Shown here: positions 9,980-20,394 of the stretch, piece by piece
Position numbering within the stretch: position 1 is the stretch's first letter
Layout: each line of letters opens with the position of its first letter
DNA from: Schistosoma haematobium
Taxonomy: Eukaryota; Platyhelminthes; Trematoda; Strigeidida; Schistosomatidae
Length of the DNA stretch: 64,000 nucleotides
NCBI RefSeq assembly: GCF_000699445.3
Contig: NC_067197.1
Location: 6,764,152 to 6,828,151 of the forward strand
Direction: 5' to 3'
Notes under the pieces: generated by a model
What the model saw: only the letters and a program-made list of their open reading frames with translations
Databases searched by the model: none
Told to the model about the DNA's origin: nothing
Made by a program: the position numbers and the translations under genes

Positions 9980-12373
9980 CGTGAGGATCCGATTGCATTT
10001 AAGGTGCTCAATGAGTTCCTAAAGTTTAATGCTCGTCTCACTGAAGCGAAAACATCGTTGGAATTTATTAATGATTGTATACGGAATGATAGATATCCTA
10101 AAATATATTGGAAATGTTTACGCAGGAACAAAGTTTATCCGAATGCCAGAACCCTTAAACGGCATGCACTTAACCAAACGGATTCATTAAAATTACACAT
10201 AAACAATCTAGAAAGAAATCTTTCACAAAGAGAATATATGCTCGATAACCTACCACCGGAAATAAAATCACAATTTATGGATTATAATAACATGGTGGAA
10301 AAAAGTAGATCAGAAAAACTGGGAACAAAACTAATTCAGTCTCTGGAACCTCATAAATCTGAACGAAAATTTCCTATGGACCCTGAGCGGTACGTTCATA
10401 ATTTCTCTAGTGTTACGTTAGACGCATTGCAAGTAGAGGCATTGTCACTCGGCCCTAGGTTTTGTGACTATAGTAATAAAATAAACCAACTAGATACAGA
10501 TGTACAGTTTGAAAATTTATTTACACAAACAACAGATTTGGTTCCTACTTCTCCTGATGAACTAACCAGGTTTAAGACCACGTTGGTAGACATCTGCCAA
10601 CAATACAAAAATAGTAAATGTACAGTAAAAACTCCACTTACCAAACAGCACCGAGATGCTTTACATGTACTTAGAAACGACAATACTCTAATCATAAGCA
10701 AGCCGGACAAAGGAGGGGGGCTAGTTCTTATGAACAAAGCTGATTACATTAATAAAATGAACGTGATTTTGAATGATCCGACCAAATTTCAGAAACTCAA
10801 CGACGTTAAGGACCTAAATATGAAGGCAGAAAAATTGCTGACTACCTCACTGAAGGAATTAAAAAATAAAGGTATTCTTACTCCTGACTTACATGACTCA
10901 CTCAAGCCTACTGGATCGAACACACCCCGACTATATGGTTTACCTAAAGTTCACAAGACAGGTCTTCCTCTTCGCCCGGTTTTAGATATGTATAGTTCGC
11001 CTTATCATAAAACTGCAAAGTGGCTAGTTCGTATCCTAAACCCCCTACACAAATTAGTCGTCAATAGAAGCGTAAAAGACGTCTTCGATTTCATATCTAA
11101 AGTGGAACATATAAATTTAAATGGGAAAGGAATGATATCTTTAGATGTTGCTTCCCTGTTCACCAATGTACCGTTAACAGAGACTATCGATTTTGTGTGC
11201 CAACAACTGCAGGAAAAACAAATCAATATTGGAATTCCTGGGGTTAGTCTTAAAGAATTACTTTTAAAATGCACAATGAATGTCCATTTTGTCTTCAATA
11301 ACACATATTATAGACAAATTGATGGTATAGCGATGGGTTCGCCACTAGGTCCCATCCTTGCGGATTTTTTTCTGGCGAAACTAGAAAACGGACCTCTCAA
11401 GGAGGTTATCAATAAACTGGATTTCTACTGTCGTTACGTTGATGACACCTTCATCATTGCCGATCAGAACATTAGAAAAGAACAGCTACTGGAACTATTT
11501 AATAACAAACATCCTGCTATTAAATTTAAATGTGAGGAGGAAATAGATAACAAACTAAATTTTCTGGACGTTTTGTTAAGTAGAAAAGAAAATGGTTCTA
11601 TCAGCAGGGGTGTGTATAGAAAAAGTTCTTCTCCAAGCCAATATACACATTTTTTAAGCTTTGTGCCTCTTCATTATAAGAGAAACTTAGTGAAATGTCT
11701 TGCAAATAGAGCTCTTAAGATATGCTCAGTCGACACTATTGATAGAGAATTACAACACATTCATAATATTTTGATTGAATTGGGATATCCACTGGGTTTC
11801 CTGAAGAAACACTTGCGCATACAAAACAGGAAAATAGTGACCCTGACGGCTAATAAGAAACCGTTTTTCTTGAAACTGCAATTCAATGGTGATTTGGCTA
11901 GCGATGTATCACGTGATAGATTGACTAGATCAGTAAAGAGAACGTTTAATGCTGCCAACCTCTGCCTATCGTATTCGACCCGATCGATGGTGATTCCTCA
12001 ATTGAAGGATAAGTTACCTGGTTATGCCACTTCTATGTGTATCTACGAATTCAGCTGCTCCTGTGGAGAAAGCTATATCGGGTGCACTACCAGGCAACTG
12101 AACCAACGAGTTAGTGAACACCTCCCTTCGTGGTTAGGAAAAGGCTACGTCAAAACAATACGCAGCTCGGTTCTATCACACTTGATCGATAGTGGTCATA
12201 TAGTGGACAGAAACAAGTCGTTCAAATTTATTTATCGGATTCCCACTAGTTTTCCTTATGGTGTTCGATCTCGTCTCTTACACATAGCAGAAGCTATAGG
12301 AATCCGAACCAACAAGCCAAGTCTTTGTGTTCAGAAGAAATTTGTAACTCCCTTATCTCTCCCTTGGCCTTAA
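9959..12373 (+). CDS. PLE-1 reverse transcriptase with C-terminal GIY-YIG endonuclease
   Basis: The 804-codon frame encodes the replication protein of a Penelope-like element. It is expected to nick target DNA and copy element RNA there by target-primed reverse transcription. Numbering from 9959: an N-terminal basic, helix-rich region; GLPKVHK near 325; RT motif A SLDVASLFTNVP with D396; motif B GIAMGSPLGP; motif C YVDD at 493-496 with the catalytic Asp pair; LNFLDVLL just after. The C-terminal GIY-YIG-like domain has a Cys-rich lead YEFSCSCGESYIG (696-708), RVSEH, and a late AEAIGI (E778). The frame opens at TTG; the first ATG lies about 94 codons in, so a non-AUG start or a missing upstream exon is possible. 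Length suits the family. No stop or frameshift is seen. Confidence 0.93.
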   Translation: MFSIRSSREDPIAFKVLNEFLKFNARLTEAKTSLEFINDCIRNDRYPKIYWKCLRRNKVYPNARTLKRHALNQTDSLKLHINNLERNLSQREYMLDNLPPEIKSQFMDYNNMVEKSRSEKLGTKLIQSLEPHKSERKFPMDPERYVHNFSSVTLDALQVEALSLGPRFCDYSNKINQLDTDVQFENLFTQTTDLVPTSPDELTRFKTTLVDICQQYKNSKCTVKTPLTKQHRDALHVLRNDNTLIISKPDKGGGLVLMNKADYINKMNVILNDPTKFQKLNDVKDLNMKAEKLLTTSLKELKNKGILTPDLHDSLKPTGSNTPRLYGLPKVHKTGLPLRPVLDMYSSPYHKTAKWLVRILNPLHKLVVNRSVKDVFDFISKVEHINLNGKGMISLDVASLFTNVPLTETIDFVCQQLQEKQINIGIPGVSLKELLLKCTMNVHFVFNNTYYRQIDGIAMGSPLGPILADFFLAKLENGPLKEVINKLDFYCRYVDDTFIIADQNIRKEQLLELFNNKHPAIKFKCEEEIDNKLNFLDVLLSRKENGSISRGVYRKSSSPSQYTHFLSFVPLHYKRNLVKCLANRALKICSVDTIDRELQHIHNILIELGYPLGFLKKHLRIQNRKIVTLTANKKPFFLKLQFNGDLASDVSRDRLTRSVKRTFNAANLCLSYSTRSMVIPQLKDKLPGYATSMCIYEFSCSCGESYIGCTTRQLNQRVSEHLPSWLGKGYVKTIRSSVLSHLIDSGHIVDRNKSFKFIYRIPTSFPYGVRSRLLHIAEAIGIRTNKPSLCVQKKFVTPLSLPWP

Positions 12374-12740
12374 GTAATAAATGAATGTATTTATTTATTC
12401 TCTTCGTTTATTATTTTTCTTCACACCCTCCTACCACTTTATTTTCTCTCAACTATACGTTTCATGGTCCAATTATCTGAACACTTCTTATTACGTCATC
12501 TTATAATTTTATAATTGTTATCTCAGTTTCTATATTTTTCTAATCATTGACCTATTTCAGATTATGTAACATTGATTTGAACCTTTGTTATTGCTTATCA
12601 AAACTAATGCACCTGTTGTCACACCATCAATTTGTACTTTTCACTTATTATGTAATCTTTTCCAATATTATCATTGACTTATAAACTACCTTGATTGGTC
12701 TAATAATTTCGTATAGGCATATAAATATTACTGTAGATTA
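12374..12740 (+). other. PLE-1 3' untranslated region
   Basis: AT-rich sequence between the stop codon (TAA, 12371-12373) and the terminal ribozyme, with no frame or other repeat. It belongs to the element because the target duplication lies beyond it. Confidence 0.75.
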
Positions 12741-12792
12741 GAGTAAAGCCTGATGAGGATCTAATCGAAAACAATATTGTTCGCTCATAAAT
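12741..12792 (+). ncRNA. Hammerhead ribozyme at the PLE-1 right terminus
   Basis: CTGATGA (12750-12756), stem II region GGATCTAATC, GAAA (12767-12770), palindromic stem III AACAATATTGTT (12770-12781), C17 at 12782, and a short stem I AGC/GCT. All invariant core bases are present. Stems I and II are weak, as in other reported PLE hammerheads. Cleavage is expected after 12782. Confidence 0.8.
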
Positions 12793-12829
12793 TGATTGTC
12801 CATACCTGATTATTCATTCACTATAACAG

Positions 12830-12840
12830 TAATACTTTGG
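12830..12840 (+). repeat. PLE-1 right target-site duplication
   Basis: TAATACTTTGG, identical to 9904-9914. Confidence 0.65.
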
Positions 12841-13154
12841 AGTATATGCGTAAAGGAATTATACGTTAGTGTGTAGTTTTAATTTCGGTTTCCATGTAGA
12901 ACGTCTGAAAACACCAGATCCATACCCTTTAGAATATAGAAAACTCATAGGTGACCTCGTAATTACCTATAACATCATGAACATCCTTAGATATCTTTAA
13001 AAAAACCTTCTTTCGTTCGGTATTAATGTGAACCTAAGAAGGTATATTTGCAAGTTCAAAGTGTAACATATCAGTTTGAAATGTAGATATATTTCTTAAT
13101 ATTTATGATTAATCAATCAAGTTTTGGAATTACCTACAGTGTGAAATGGTCTTA

Positions 13155-13610
13155 TTGACCTAAGAGCGTGAACACAGTGTCCAAGGGACAACTGCTTGAG
13201 GTCGGTCACACACGACGTTTTTGTGAGCAATTTTCATGTTAGCTCCATATTTGTTGAGACCTTACCGCCAGAGACGGTTATCCGTGGGATAAGGTGAGGT
13301 GTGCATTTTTAGGGTCGACCTTTTCTAACCCCACCCCTCCTTGTGGAAAGGCAGCATTGCTGTTTTGTTGGTTGTCTGAAGGAAACATCTTACTGCTGTC
13401 ACACCTCTGTACAGTCAGCAGTACTACTTCTCCCTCAGACCTTTGGTTTGCTGCTTTTAGTCTTACCGCTCTTCAACTGACCTGTCTGACATGGTAGGAC
13501 ATTGAGGAACGATTGTTCCAGCTAGTATCGCTCGATTGGTTCATCACGATAGGCAAACCCAACCATTACACCAAAGTAGCAGAAACGGTCGGGTGTAAAA
13601 TGGGCCATGT
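13155..13610. repeat. Dispersed repeat I, copy 1
   Basis: Closely matches 60895-61335 (CTGAGAGCGTG start, CCGTGG.ATAAGGTGAGG middle, ACGGTCGGG end). Both copies keep a 67-codon plus-strand frame at the same place (13294-13497 and 61035-61238) with similar residues (MRCAFLGS, LSHLCTVSSTTSPSDL). It looks like a retroelement segment, but I recognise no domain and cannot give its true strand. Confidence 0.7.
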
Positions 13611-13799
13611 AACATTCATTAAGTCCTTTACAAGGAAACCTGATATATTCTCAATGATCCAGAATAACATTTTATTGAAACTTTTTTTATTTACTTAAAT
13701 CCTCACTTTAAGAAATCAGTACCTAGTGGATATTAAACATAGAAAGATACTAATCAAAAGCTTCTTTTATTCTGTCTAGAAACATCTAAAACCATTTAA

Positions 13800-14095
13800 G
13801 CTTACAAGCCTTATAAGCAAAGATGGATAATGGTTAGCAGTGTAATCCAGAACACGCATTTCGTCCTATTCGGAACTCGTCAGTTGGATGTATCTGCATC
13901 TCAGAGTTAATGTTCACTATGGAACTCGAATCCAGTACCCTTCACTTCAAAAGCCATTGCGTTTTTTATTTGTGAATTAAGGCAATATCGAGACAATACG
14001 CACAGCATGCACATATGCCAATAAGAGACTGATCAATTGCAATCCTAAACATCAATGGGGAGATTCAATTAAAACAATACCAAGTACATTTAAGC
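13800..14095 (-). mobile_element. HHR-A (Sm-alpha-like) retroposon
   Basis: Read on the minus strand: linker (14095-13975), degraded head with CTCGAATCCAGT in place of a clean B box, ribozyme, then CTAACCATTATCCATCTTTG. Sm-alpha repeats of schistosomes are tRNA-related SINE-like elements with a hammerhead. Confidence 0.85.
13847..13895 (-). ncRNA. Hammerhead ribozyme, HHR-A, core bases kept
   Basis: Minus strand: CTGACGA (13877-13883), stem II GTTC../GGAC, GAAA, then TGCGTGTT with U at position 17, and a TCCAA/CTGGA-type stem I. Stem III has wobble pairs. Confidence 0.65.
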
Positions 14096-14129
14096 TGATA
14101 TTTTCTTTTGAAGTTATGATAAACATAAT

Positions 14130-14345
14130 CTTGCCGATTGAGATCTTGAACCGATTGATGTTAAACCACTATTGAAAACCCGGAAGCACTGGACGGTCGT
14201 TTCGCCATGGGTCCGAATCCCGTGAGCGAGATCGTGGATGCGCACTGCTGAGGAGTCCAACAACAGGACGAAACAGTCGTCCAGTGCTTCAAGTTTTTCA
14301 ATGGTGGTCTAACATCAATTGGTTCATGATCTCAATCAAAACCTA
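14130..14345. mobile_element. HHR-B inverted pair
   Basis: A minus-strand ribozyme 3' half and tail (14135-14205) is joined to a plus-strand B box, ribozyme and tail (14206-14345). The junction falls at the GAAAC element of the minus ribozyme, close to where it falls in the pair at 3236-3445. Confidence 0.8.
14238..14292 (+). ncRNA. Hammerhead ribozyme, HHR-B, core intact
   Basis: CTGAGGA (14248-14254), GTCC/GGAC stem II, GAAA (14270-14273), C17 at 14281, and a perfect GCACTG/CAGTGC stem I. Stem III (ACAG/TCGT) has one mismatch. Confidence 0.75.
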
Positions 14346-14554
14346 ACAATTTAAACTAATCTATATATCATGTTCAATTCAGGTTAATGAATGTATATGA
14401 TTATACTTTAATTGAAATCATTCTAGCATATTAATCAATCATTTTCATTTAAAGTGGATTCAGTTATTTACATACATTTTACAGTAATAATATCTATTAT
14501 AGATAATAAACAAACTAAATATACAATATGGATTTAGTAAACATTATTGTATGT

Positions 14555-14975
14555 CATTGAATGGTTTTGTGAATGTTATAGTACATTTAATAGTTGAATT
14601 CATTAGTCAATTGAAGTTAAACTACTTTGGAAAACATGAAAACACTGGATGCCTGTTTTGTTCTAGTATGGGATCGCTCAATAGTAAGCACCCCCGATCC
14701 CTGCCCCATGGGATTCGAATCCAGGACTTATAGGTTTCGCGTCTCGTTAGCGAACGCTTAACCTCTAGACCACTGAGCCAACCGTCATTGAACCGTGTTA
14801 ATTTCTAACTTCAACCAATCGACAAAATTGCACCACATATCCACCACTGTTTTCAGTGAGACCTAGTTGAACTTCACTGGTCACGGCTTCTCACTAGATT
14901 TTCAGGAAATACCACTTGAAGTTAGGCTTTCCATGGTGATCTAGCTTCAATTGACACATGAATTCAATAAGTTAG
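14555..14975 (-). mobile_element. Long HHR-B copy, ribozyme dead
   Basis: Minus-strand unit with tail, ribozyme remnant (14635-14690; TTGAGCG in place of CTGAGGA), clean head (B box GATTCGAATCC near 14710, A box near 14765) and upstream tail segment. At 14925-14975 a plus-strand HHR-B tail follows, giving the usual head-to-head form. Confidence 0.8.
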
Positions 14976-15019
14976 TTTCTGTTATCATAGGACGAGGTGT
15001 ACTTCTGAGATTTCACTAC

Positions 15020-15180
15020 TACTTACTTTACTTGCTCCTGTTATCCCTCGTCGATGAGCATAGGAAGCTCACTACCATTCTCTAACCAACTCTGTCCTCA
15101 ACAACCCTTTCCAGTTGTTTCCGGTTGCTATTCATTCTTTTGATGTATGCTTCTAATTCCCGACGCAATGTGTTCTTTAG
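15020..15180 (-). mobile_element. RTE-1 3'-end fragment
   Basis: Minus-strand match to the terminal 150 bp of the RTE-1 copies at 21421-22027 and 42333-43160, ending in a TTACTTTACTT tail. Confidence 0.7.
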
Positions 15181-15262
15181 TGGTATGGCAACTCGAACTG
15201 ATGTACGTACGTACGTATGTAGGAAGTTCTACGTTGTTACTGACTGACTGACTTATCTCTTA
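15181..15262 (+). mobile_element. RTE-2 3' terminus with (GACT)n tail
   Basis: GGTATGGCAACTCGAACTGA, ACGTACGTACGT and TACTGACTGACTGACTT match the ends at 17750-17845 and, reversed, 63282-63370. Confidence 0.75.
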
Positions 15263-15907
15263 TTCATCTAAGTGGTAGACAAGTAAAACAATATCTCCCT
15301 AAAAATGTACAGTTTTTCGATTTGAGGTTTCCTATATTTATCGAGATAAGTTGTATGCTTTTCATAGTATCGGATGAGGATATACAATTAAGATTCATAA
15401 TTATTCAATTCAAGCAAATCTAAATATTTATTGCATCTGCAAAGAGAAACACTCACCACGGTACAACAGAAGAACTCCAAAGAATTTTAAAACAACACAG
15501 AACTAAAGTATACATCCAACTTGGATTATCTATCCAAGTTACCATGTCTGATATCATTCACATCTCACACTTTCATCGTACATACAAATTAAACTCTCTC
15601 CTTTCGCATCACAAAGGTCACATCTTTTCATCCCTGATCTTGCACACACACACACACACACACCAATTTTACATACATGTCATTTATAAATCACCTTGAC
15701 CGAAATGACATAAGATTGACTTGTTCAGATCTGTTTTTTGATTGATCGCACATAACATTCTTACGTTGTTCCTTTGTACAATTTAAACTTGTATTAATTT
15801 TGAATTGTTCATTTATTCTCTGAAGAAGTGAGTTACACTGAGTTACGAAACGTCATAAAATCTAATTTTTCTACTCATTGAGATAGTACAAATATATTAA
15901 TTAACAT

Positions 15908-16030
15908 TATTTGCTGAAGAGTCCCATAATAGGACGAAACAGCTGTCCAGTGCTTTTAGGTTTTCCATAGTGATCTAACTTCAATGGATTCATGATTTCA
16001 ACTATTAAAATTATTTATATTTATTACAAT
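15908..16030 (+). mobile_element. HHR-B retroposon, 5'-truncated at the ribozyme
   Basis: Starts about at the ribozyme core and runs through the normal tail (ATTCATGATTTCAACTATTA). The head is absent, as in the copy at 1205. Confidence 0.8.
15910..15958 (+). ncRNA. Hammerhead core, HHR-B, stem I 5' strand missing
   Basis: CTGAAGA (15914-15920), GTCC/GGAC, GAAA (15936-15939), perfect stem III palindrome ACAGCTGT, and C17 at 15947. The upstream strand does not pair with CAGTGC. Confidence 0.6.
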
Positions 16031-16493
16031 ATCTACACAATTAAGAAATAGGTTAATTAAATGTTTGAACAGGTCACTGTCATGTTGTAAACATGTTGCA
16101 CTTTTTTAAATCAAAATATAGAATAGGAGAAAATCCCGCAAAAAAAAGAACAATCTTTGTTATATCTCATTATGCTTTATTCTCTTCTGTGTTTCTTCTT
16201 TTTGGTTTGTTTTCTCATTTTGTATGAAAATACAGTTAATCTAACTAATATGATTAGTTGACTATGTCAGAAATAAGTTACAAATATGTATTATATATAG
16301 ATATACATGGTTACTCTCAGCATGTATTGTCAGTTTTATAGGTCAAACTAGCAGGTGTTTCTCTTTTTCTTTTCTTTTGGTGTCCTAATAAAAGAACCAT
16401 TTATCATTCTCACATGTATATTGATGATTTCAGAAATTAAGGCGCCAAGACGGTGAAATAGAATAGATTTTTGTATACTAGTTAGGCTCAAAA

Positions 16494-16496
<3 letters not shown>

Positions 16497-16538
<42 letters not shown>

Positions 16539-16540
16539 AT
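16497..16540. repeat. (TA)n microsatellite
   Basis: TATATA run of about 40 bp. Confidence 0.95.
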
Positions 16541-16719
16541 ATATTCCCGTTCATATATATGTGATCTTTTGTTAGGGAATAGGAAGAATATTGAATGTAT
16601 TTTATAGATCGTTTCTATCATTCAATGATTTTATGAAATAAAAAAAATCATAATGAAAAATAATATAAGACGTTCAAATGTTTTGAAAATCATACCATTT
16701 AGAGAAGGTAACTAATTCC

Positions 16720-17195
16720 AGAAGGGGTTTTGTGGATATCATAGTAATTTCAATAGTTGAGATCATGAGTCAGTTGATGCTAGACCATTAAAATTACTAT
16801 CATATCCACAAAAAGAACGCCTTCTGATATTAATCAACATATGATAACTAGTGACTGGATTCAAATGAGAAGCAGAGACCAGTGGAGTTCAACCAGTTCT
16901 GTTGTGAGATAGTAACTCACTGATGACAATGGTGGATGTGTCGCTCAATTTTGTGGATTAGTTGAAGTTAGACATTAACACCGTTGGATGCTAGTCGGTT
17001 GAATGGTTTAGTGGTTAAGCGCTCGCGCGCGGGACCGATAGGTCCTGAGCTCGAATCTCACGTGGGGTGGGACCGTGGGTGCGCACTGCTGAGGAGTCCC
17101 ACAGTAGGACAGAACGGCTGTCCGGTGCTTCCAGGTTTTCTATGGTGGTCTAGCTTCAACTGACTCATGATCTCAACCATTGGAAGTGACTAATT
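16720..17195 (+). mobile_element. Long HHR-B copy with preceding inverted tail
   Basis: 16728-16795 is a minus-strand HHR-B tail. 16793-17195 is a nearly complete plus unit with tail, head (B box GCTCGAATCTC) and ribozyme at 17080-17140. The ribozyme keeps CTGAGGA, but GAAA reads AGAA, so the core is damaged. Confidence 0.8.
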
Positions 17196-17234
17196 CCGTA
17201 CAGAAATAATAATTGACTTTGGTAGAATTATTAT

Positions 17235-17475
17235 TGAGGGCCAGAAAGCAATGGACACTCGTTTTATCCTAGTATTGAACTCCTCAGCGGTAGACACCTA
17301 AGACCTATGACCTTGAGGCTTCACAGAGAGCGCTACATGTCTTTTAATAACAATATCATTTGGTAACCAGTAACTAGACTGAAGGCCCTTGGTTCGATCA
17401 TCGGAGGAGTTATAGATAGACCGAAATAGCTGTTTAGTAATTCCTGGTTTTCAATGGTTGTCTAATTAAACTTAT
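17235..17475. mobile_element. Decayed HHR-B inverted pair
   Basis: A minus ribozyme remnant at 17240-17300 and a plus B box, ribozyme and tail remnant at 17385-17470. Cores are broken. Confidence 0.6.
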
Positions 17476-17589
17476 TCAGTAATATGAAACTACAAACGAC
17501 ACACTGAATGTCTTATATTATATTATATCAGTAAACTTCCAATCTATAGGAGACACAAATCATTATGTGTCACTACAAAATTTAAGATC

Positions 17590-17845
17590 ATAAAATGCTA
17601 GAAAAGTAGTTCATCATTCACTGTTTCGAGCCTCTTTCTAGTACGCAGTCACTCCTTAAATATCATCTTCAAACCCTAGTGTTTCCGGTTACTGCTTATA
17701 CTTTTACTACCTCTACGACTACGGGATTTGAATTGACAATTGTATCTCTGTGCTAATGTAGTATGGCAACTCGAACTGATGTACGTACGTATGTACGTAG
17801 TACTACGTTGTTACTGACCGACTGACTAACTAACTAAGAATACAG
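17590..17845 (+). mobile_element. RTE-2 3' end
   Basis: Matches the reverse of 63282-63450 and ends TTACTGACCGACTGACTAAC, the (GACT)n tail. Confidence 0.7.
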
Positions 17846-18109
17846 TGATTATCATATTCAATTTGAATTAATTTTACAAATAAACACGTTTCTTATTCAT
17901 TCTTATTCATTAACTGTTTACAAACAATGTGGATTTACACTTGTATATATGTAAGATAATAAAATATACACGTACATATTCATATATAAATAAACCATTT
18001 ATCAACTCATGGATTGTCAATAGAATTTTAAGTGAATATTTATTGAAATTAAATGTAAATTATGTGCAAAATTTAATTTTCGCTCTAGTTCTTTCTTTTT
18101 TTTGTTTTA

Positions 18110-18330
18110 AACTGTTGTGGTGACCGAGAACAGAGGTGAGGACAATCGAATGTATTTGAACATAATATTACAGAACATTTGATTAAAATCTGAGAACTAT
18201 CGAATGAATACTTCATTTGTCTAAAACTTGATTGTTCTTTTTTTTTTTCAAATCTCAGACAATCGTCTGAGATTTCATTGTTCTTGCATTTCCAAAACTA
18301 ATCACTTTCTGTTCCTGTTCTTTCCTCTAG
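18110..18330 (-). repeat. Decayed F-family repeat with hairpin
   Basis: Reverse-orientation F phrases (ACCGAGAACAGAGGTGAGG, ATTACAGAACATTTG). At 18250-18275 is a perfect 11-bp hairpin: AAATCTCAGAC, a 4-nt loop, then its complement. Confidence 0.5.
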
Positions 18331-19010
18331 GAATGATCATATAAACTTAATTGATCTAATCTAACTAGTATTATAACTATCTTAAATATATACAGTATAT
18401 TTATATGTTCTATGATAGTATTCAGACTATAGTAAACACGATAAGAATAAACTATATACGGTTGTAAATAGATTGTTTTATACTTACATAAAAATGAGTG
18501 ATTGTGAGGCCCATTATTTTGCCGTCATTTAGATTGGACGATGTTTGTTGACGGGCTCTCCACTTTAGTGGCGCGAGTTCTGGCTACAATTTAATCGTAT
18601 GAATGATTGTTATTGAAATATATATGTCGCCTATCCTCGTATATAATCATCAACTTAAATTGCGTTAGTCAATAACGGAATTAAATAAGTCAGATAACGA
18701 CTTTTGAATATATATATATTGTATATGAAGCGAATGGAATAGAACGAAGCAAAACGACGCGCAGTGGAGATGGCGGGTAAGCCAACTCTATTTAGTCAAG
18801 CGTTAATCAACATTTATAGTCACACAAACATGTGATGAATGGGATAAGAAGTGTACACACACATATGCGCTCATATAAAAAGTCATGATTGGTATGCGGA
18901 TAATTAACAAGGTCAAAATGTGACTCAACTAGAATGAACAGATTGGGCTATCTGAAAGCTTGAATAAGGTATATGGGCTTAACATAATAAGCGACACTAC
19001 ATGATAATCA
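18331..19010. other. No recognised feature
   Basis: AT-rich DNA; the patch 18740-18790 is locally GC-richer but shows no motif. Confidence 0.4.
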
Positions 19011-19012
19011 CT

Positions 19013-19300
19013 TTTTTGATGGAGTTTTATTCACTGAGCTCGGTGGTTTGGTTGCGGAGCTTTCATTGTTCTTCTGAACGACATGATCGGCACAAGTTTA
19101 AGATCAACAAGAACCAATTAACATCGAGGTCAAGCTATAAACCATATGTGGAGAAATTCGAACACTTCACTTCTATTTGAAGTTTGTGCTGATGATGTCG
19201 TTCAGAAGAACGATGAAAGCTTCACGACCAAACCATCCAGCTCAGAGAACAAAACTCCATCAAAATCATCCACCTGAGCTACAAATCTTCTCCACCATGA
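19013..19300. repeat. Foldback repeat D, copy 1
   Basis: Arm 19015-19092 is the reverse complement of 19178-19262, separated by about 85 bp. The same arm sequence recurs at 30585-30690, 39225-39400 and 59603-59795. A CTGATGA..GAAA arrangement in the right arm is discussed under findings. The class is unknown. Confidence 0.75.
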
Positions 19301-19423
19301 CAATCTTTATTATTATATTGTTATGGATGATTTATTTTGAGGTTGATGTAATGCTAGACTCTTATTTACATATTAGTTGAGAAAAAAAACAATATCGATC
19401 TATGCTAAACACAAATTGATGAA

Positions 19424-19428
<5 letters not shown>

Positions 19429-19463
<35 letters not shown>
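19429..19463. repeat. (AT)n microsatellite
   Basis: ATATAT run of about 34 bp. Confidence 0.95.
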
Positions 19464-19465
<2 letters not shown>

Positions 19466-19799
19466 GACGGAAGAAAGAATTATGACCTGATGTATGTATG
19501 CTCATGTGGATGGATTATCATATATATATGGCCTGGATACACATGTAAGTGATTTCTAGTCATCATAGAAACCTGAGTAAATATTTGAGTCTGTTACTAA
19601 GTGTTTATTTTCAGTGTGTTTTTTGTTGAAAAAAAATTGAAAGTTATATTGTTTTATACTTTGTACAAACGAACATTTACTTTCATATTTGTCAATGAAA
19701 ATTCTATAGTAATATTATTTGATAAGGATTTTCAAAGAAAATCCCAAGTAATCGAAAGATTGAATACTTAATACTTCTAGTTTAAATTATTATTACTAC

Positions 19800-20364
19800 T
19801 AGTCACTGTAAGGCTGCTGCTGCGAAAGACTACAGGGTATCATGGTCTATTCGTAGGTCTTTCCAGTATTTAGATGATGAAATGTTTAGATTATTATACC
19901 CGATTTATGTGCGACCACATTTAGAATATGGGATTCAAGCAGCGAGTCCTTGTTTCAATTATGAAGCAGAGATGCTGGAAAGAGTTCAACGACGAGGTAC
20001 TAAGATGGTACAAGGTCTATCTGGCCTGTCTTATGAAGACAGACTGAGACACTTCAACTTATTTACGTTATCTTACCATAGAGTACGGGGTGATCTAATA
20101 TTGGCTTATCGTATACTGAACTATTACCTTGGTATTACCATGTCTCATCTTTTACTTCCGTCTAGGACTGATCATTTGAGAGGACATTCGAAGAAAGTTC
20201 AAAAAACCGAGATCAAATCGTTTACGTCTGGAGTTTCGTTCCTCGCACCGAGTAGTGAATTACTGGAATTCTCTAACACAACGCGTAATATCATCACCTT
20301 CTGTCAATATATTCAAAACGAGATTGGAACTCCACAATATTACAAACTGCAAGGATTAATATAG
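19800..20364 (+). mobile_element. Non-LTR retrotransposon 3' coding end (CR1/jockey-like)
   Basis: A 160-codon frame from 19882, extendable upstream in the same frame to about 19800, resembles the region C-terminal to the reverse transcriptase of CR1/jockey-type LINEs: LYPIYVRPHLEYG, an AxxxLExVQRRxTKM block, then LSYEDRL and RRVRGDLI-like residues. The RT catalytic domain is absent, so the copy is 5'-truncated, the usual fate in LINE insertion. It ends at TAG (20362-20364). The frame is open to its end, so the copy is not very old. Exact clade is uncertain. Confidence 0.8.
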
Positions 20365-20394
20365 GTCAATAGACCTCCTATCCTTCTTACTGAA

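Larger units (their letters stand above)
9915..12829 (+). mobile_element. PLE-1, apparently full-length Penelope-like element
   Basis: A 2.9-kb unit with one long open frame, a terminal HHR at the right and a 32-bp inverted copy of that terminus at the left (9948-9979 versus 12754-12785). It is flanked by an 11-bp direct repeat. PLEs are known to carry hammerhead motifs in their terminal repeats and to have inverted terminal fragments. The unbroken frame and exact duplication suggest a fairly recent insertion. Whether a longer terminal repeat exists upstream cannot be judged from this copy. Confidence 0.85.
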
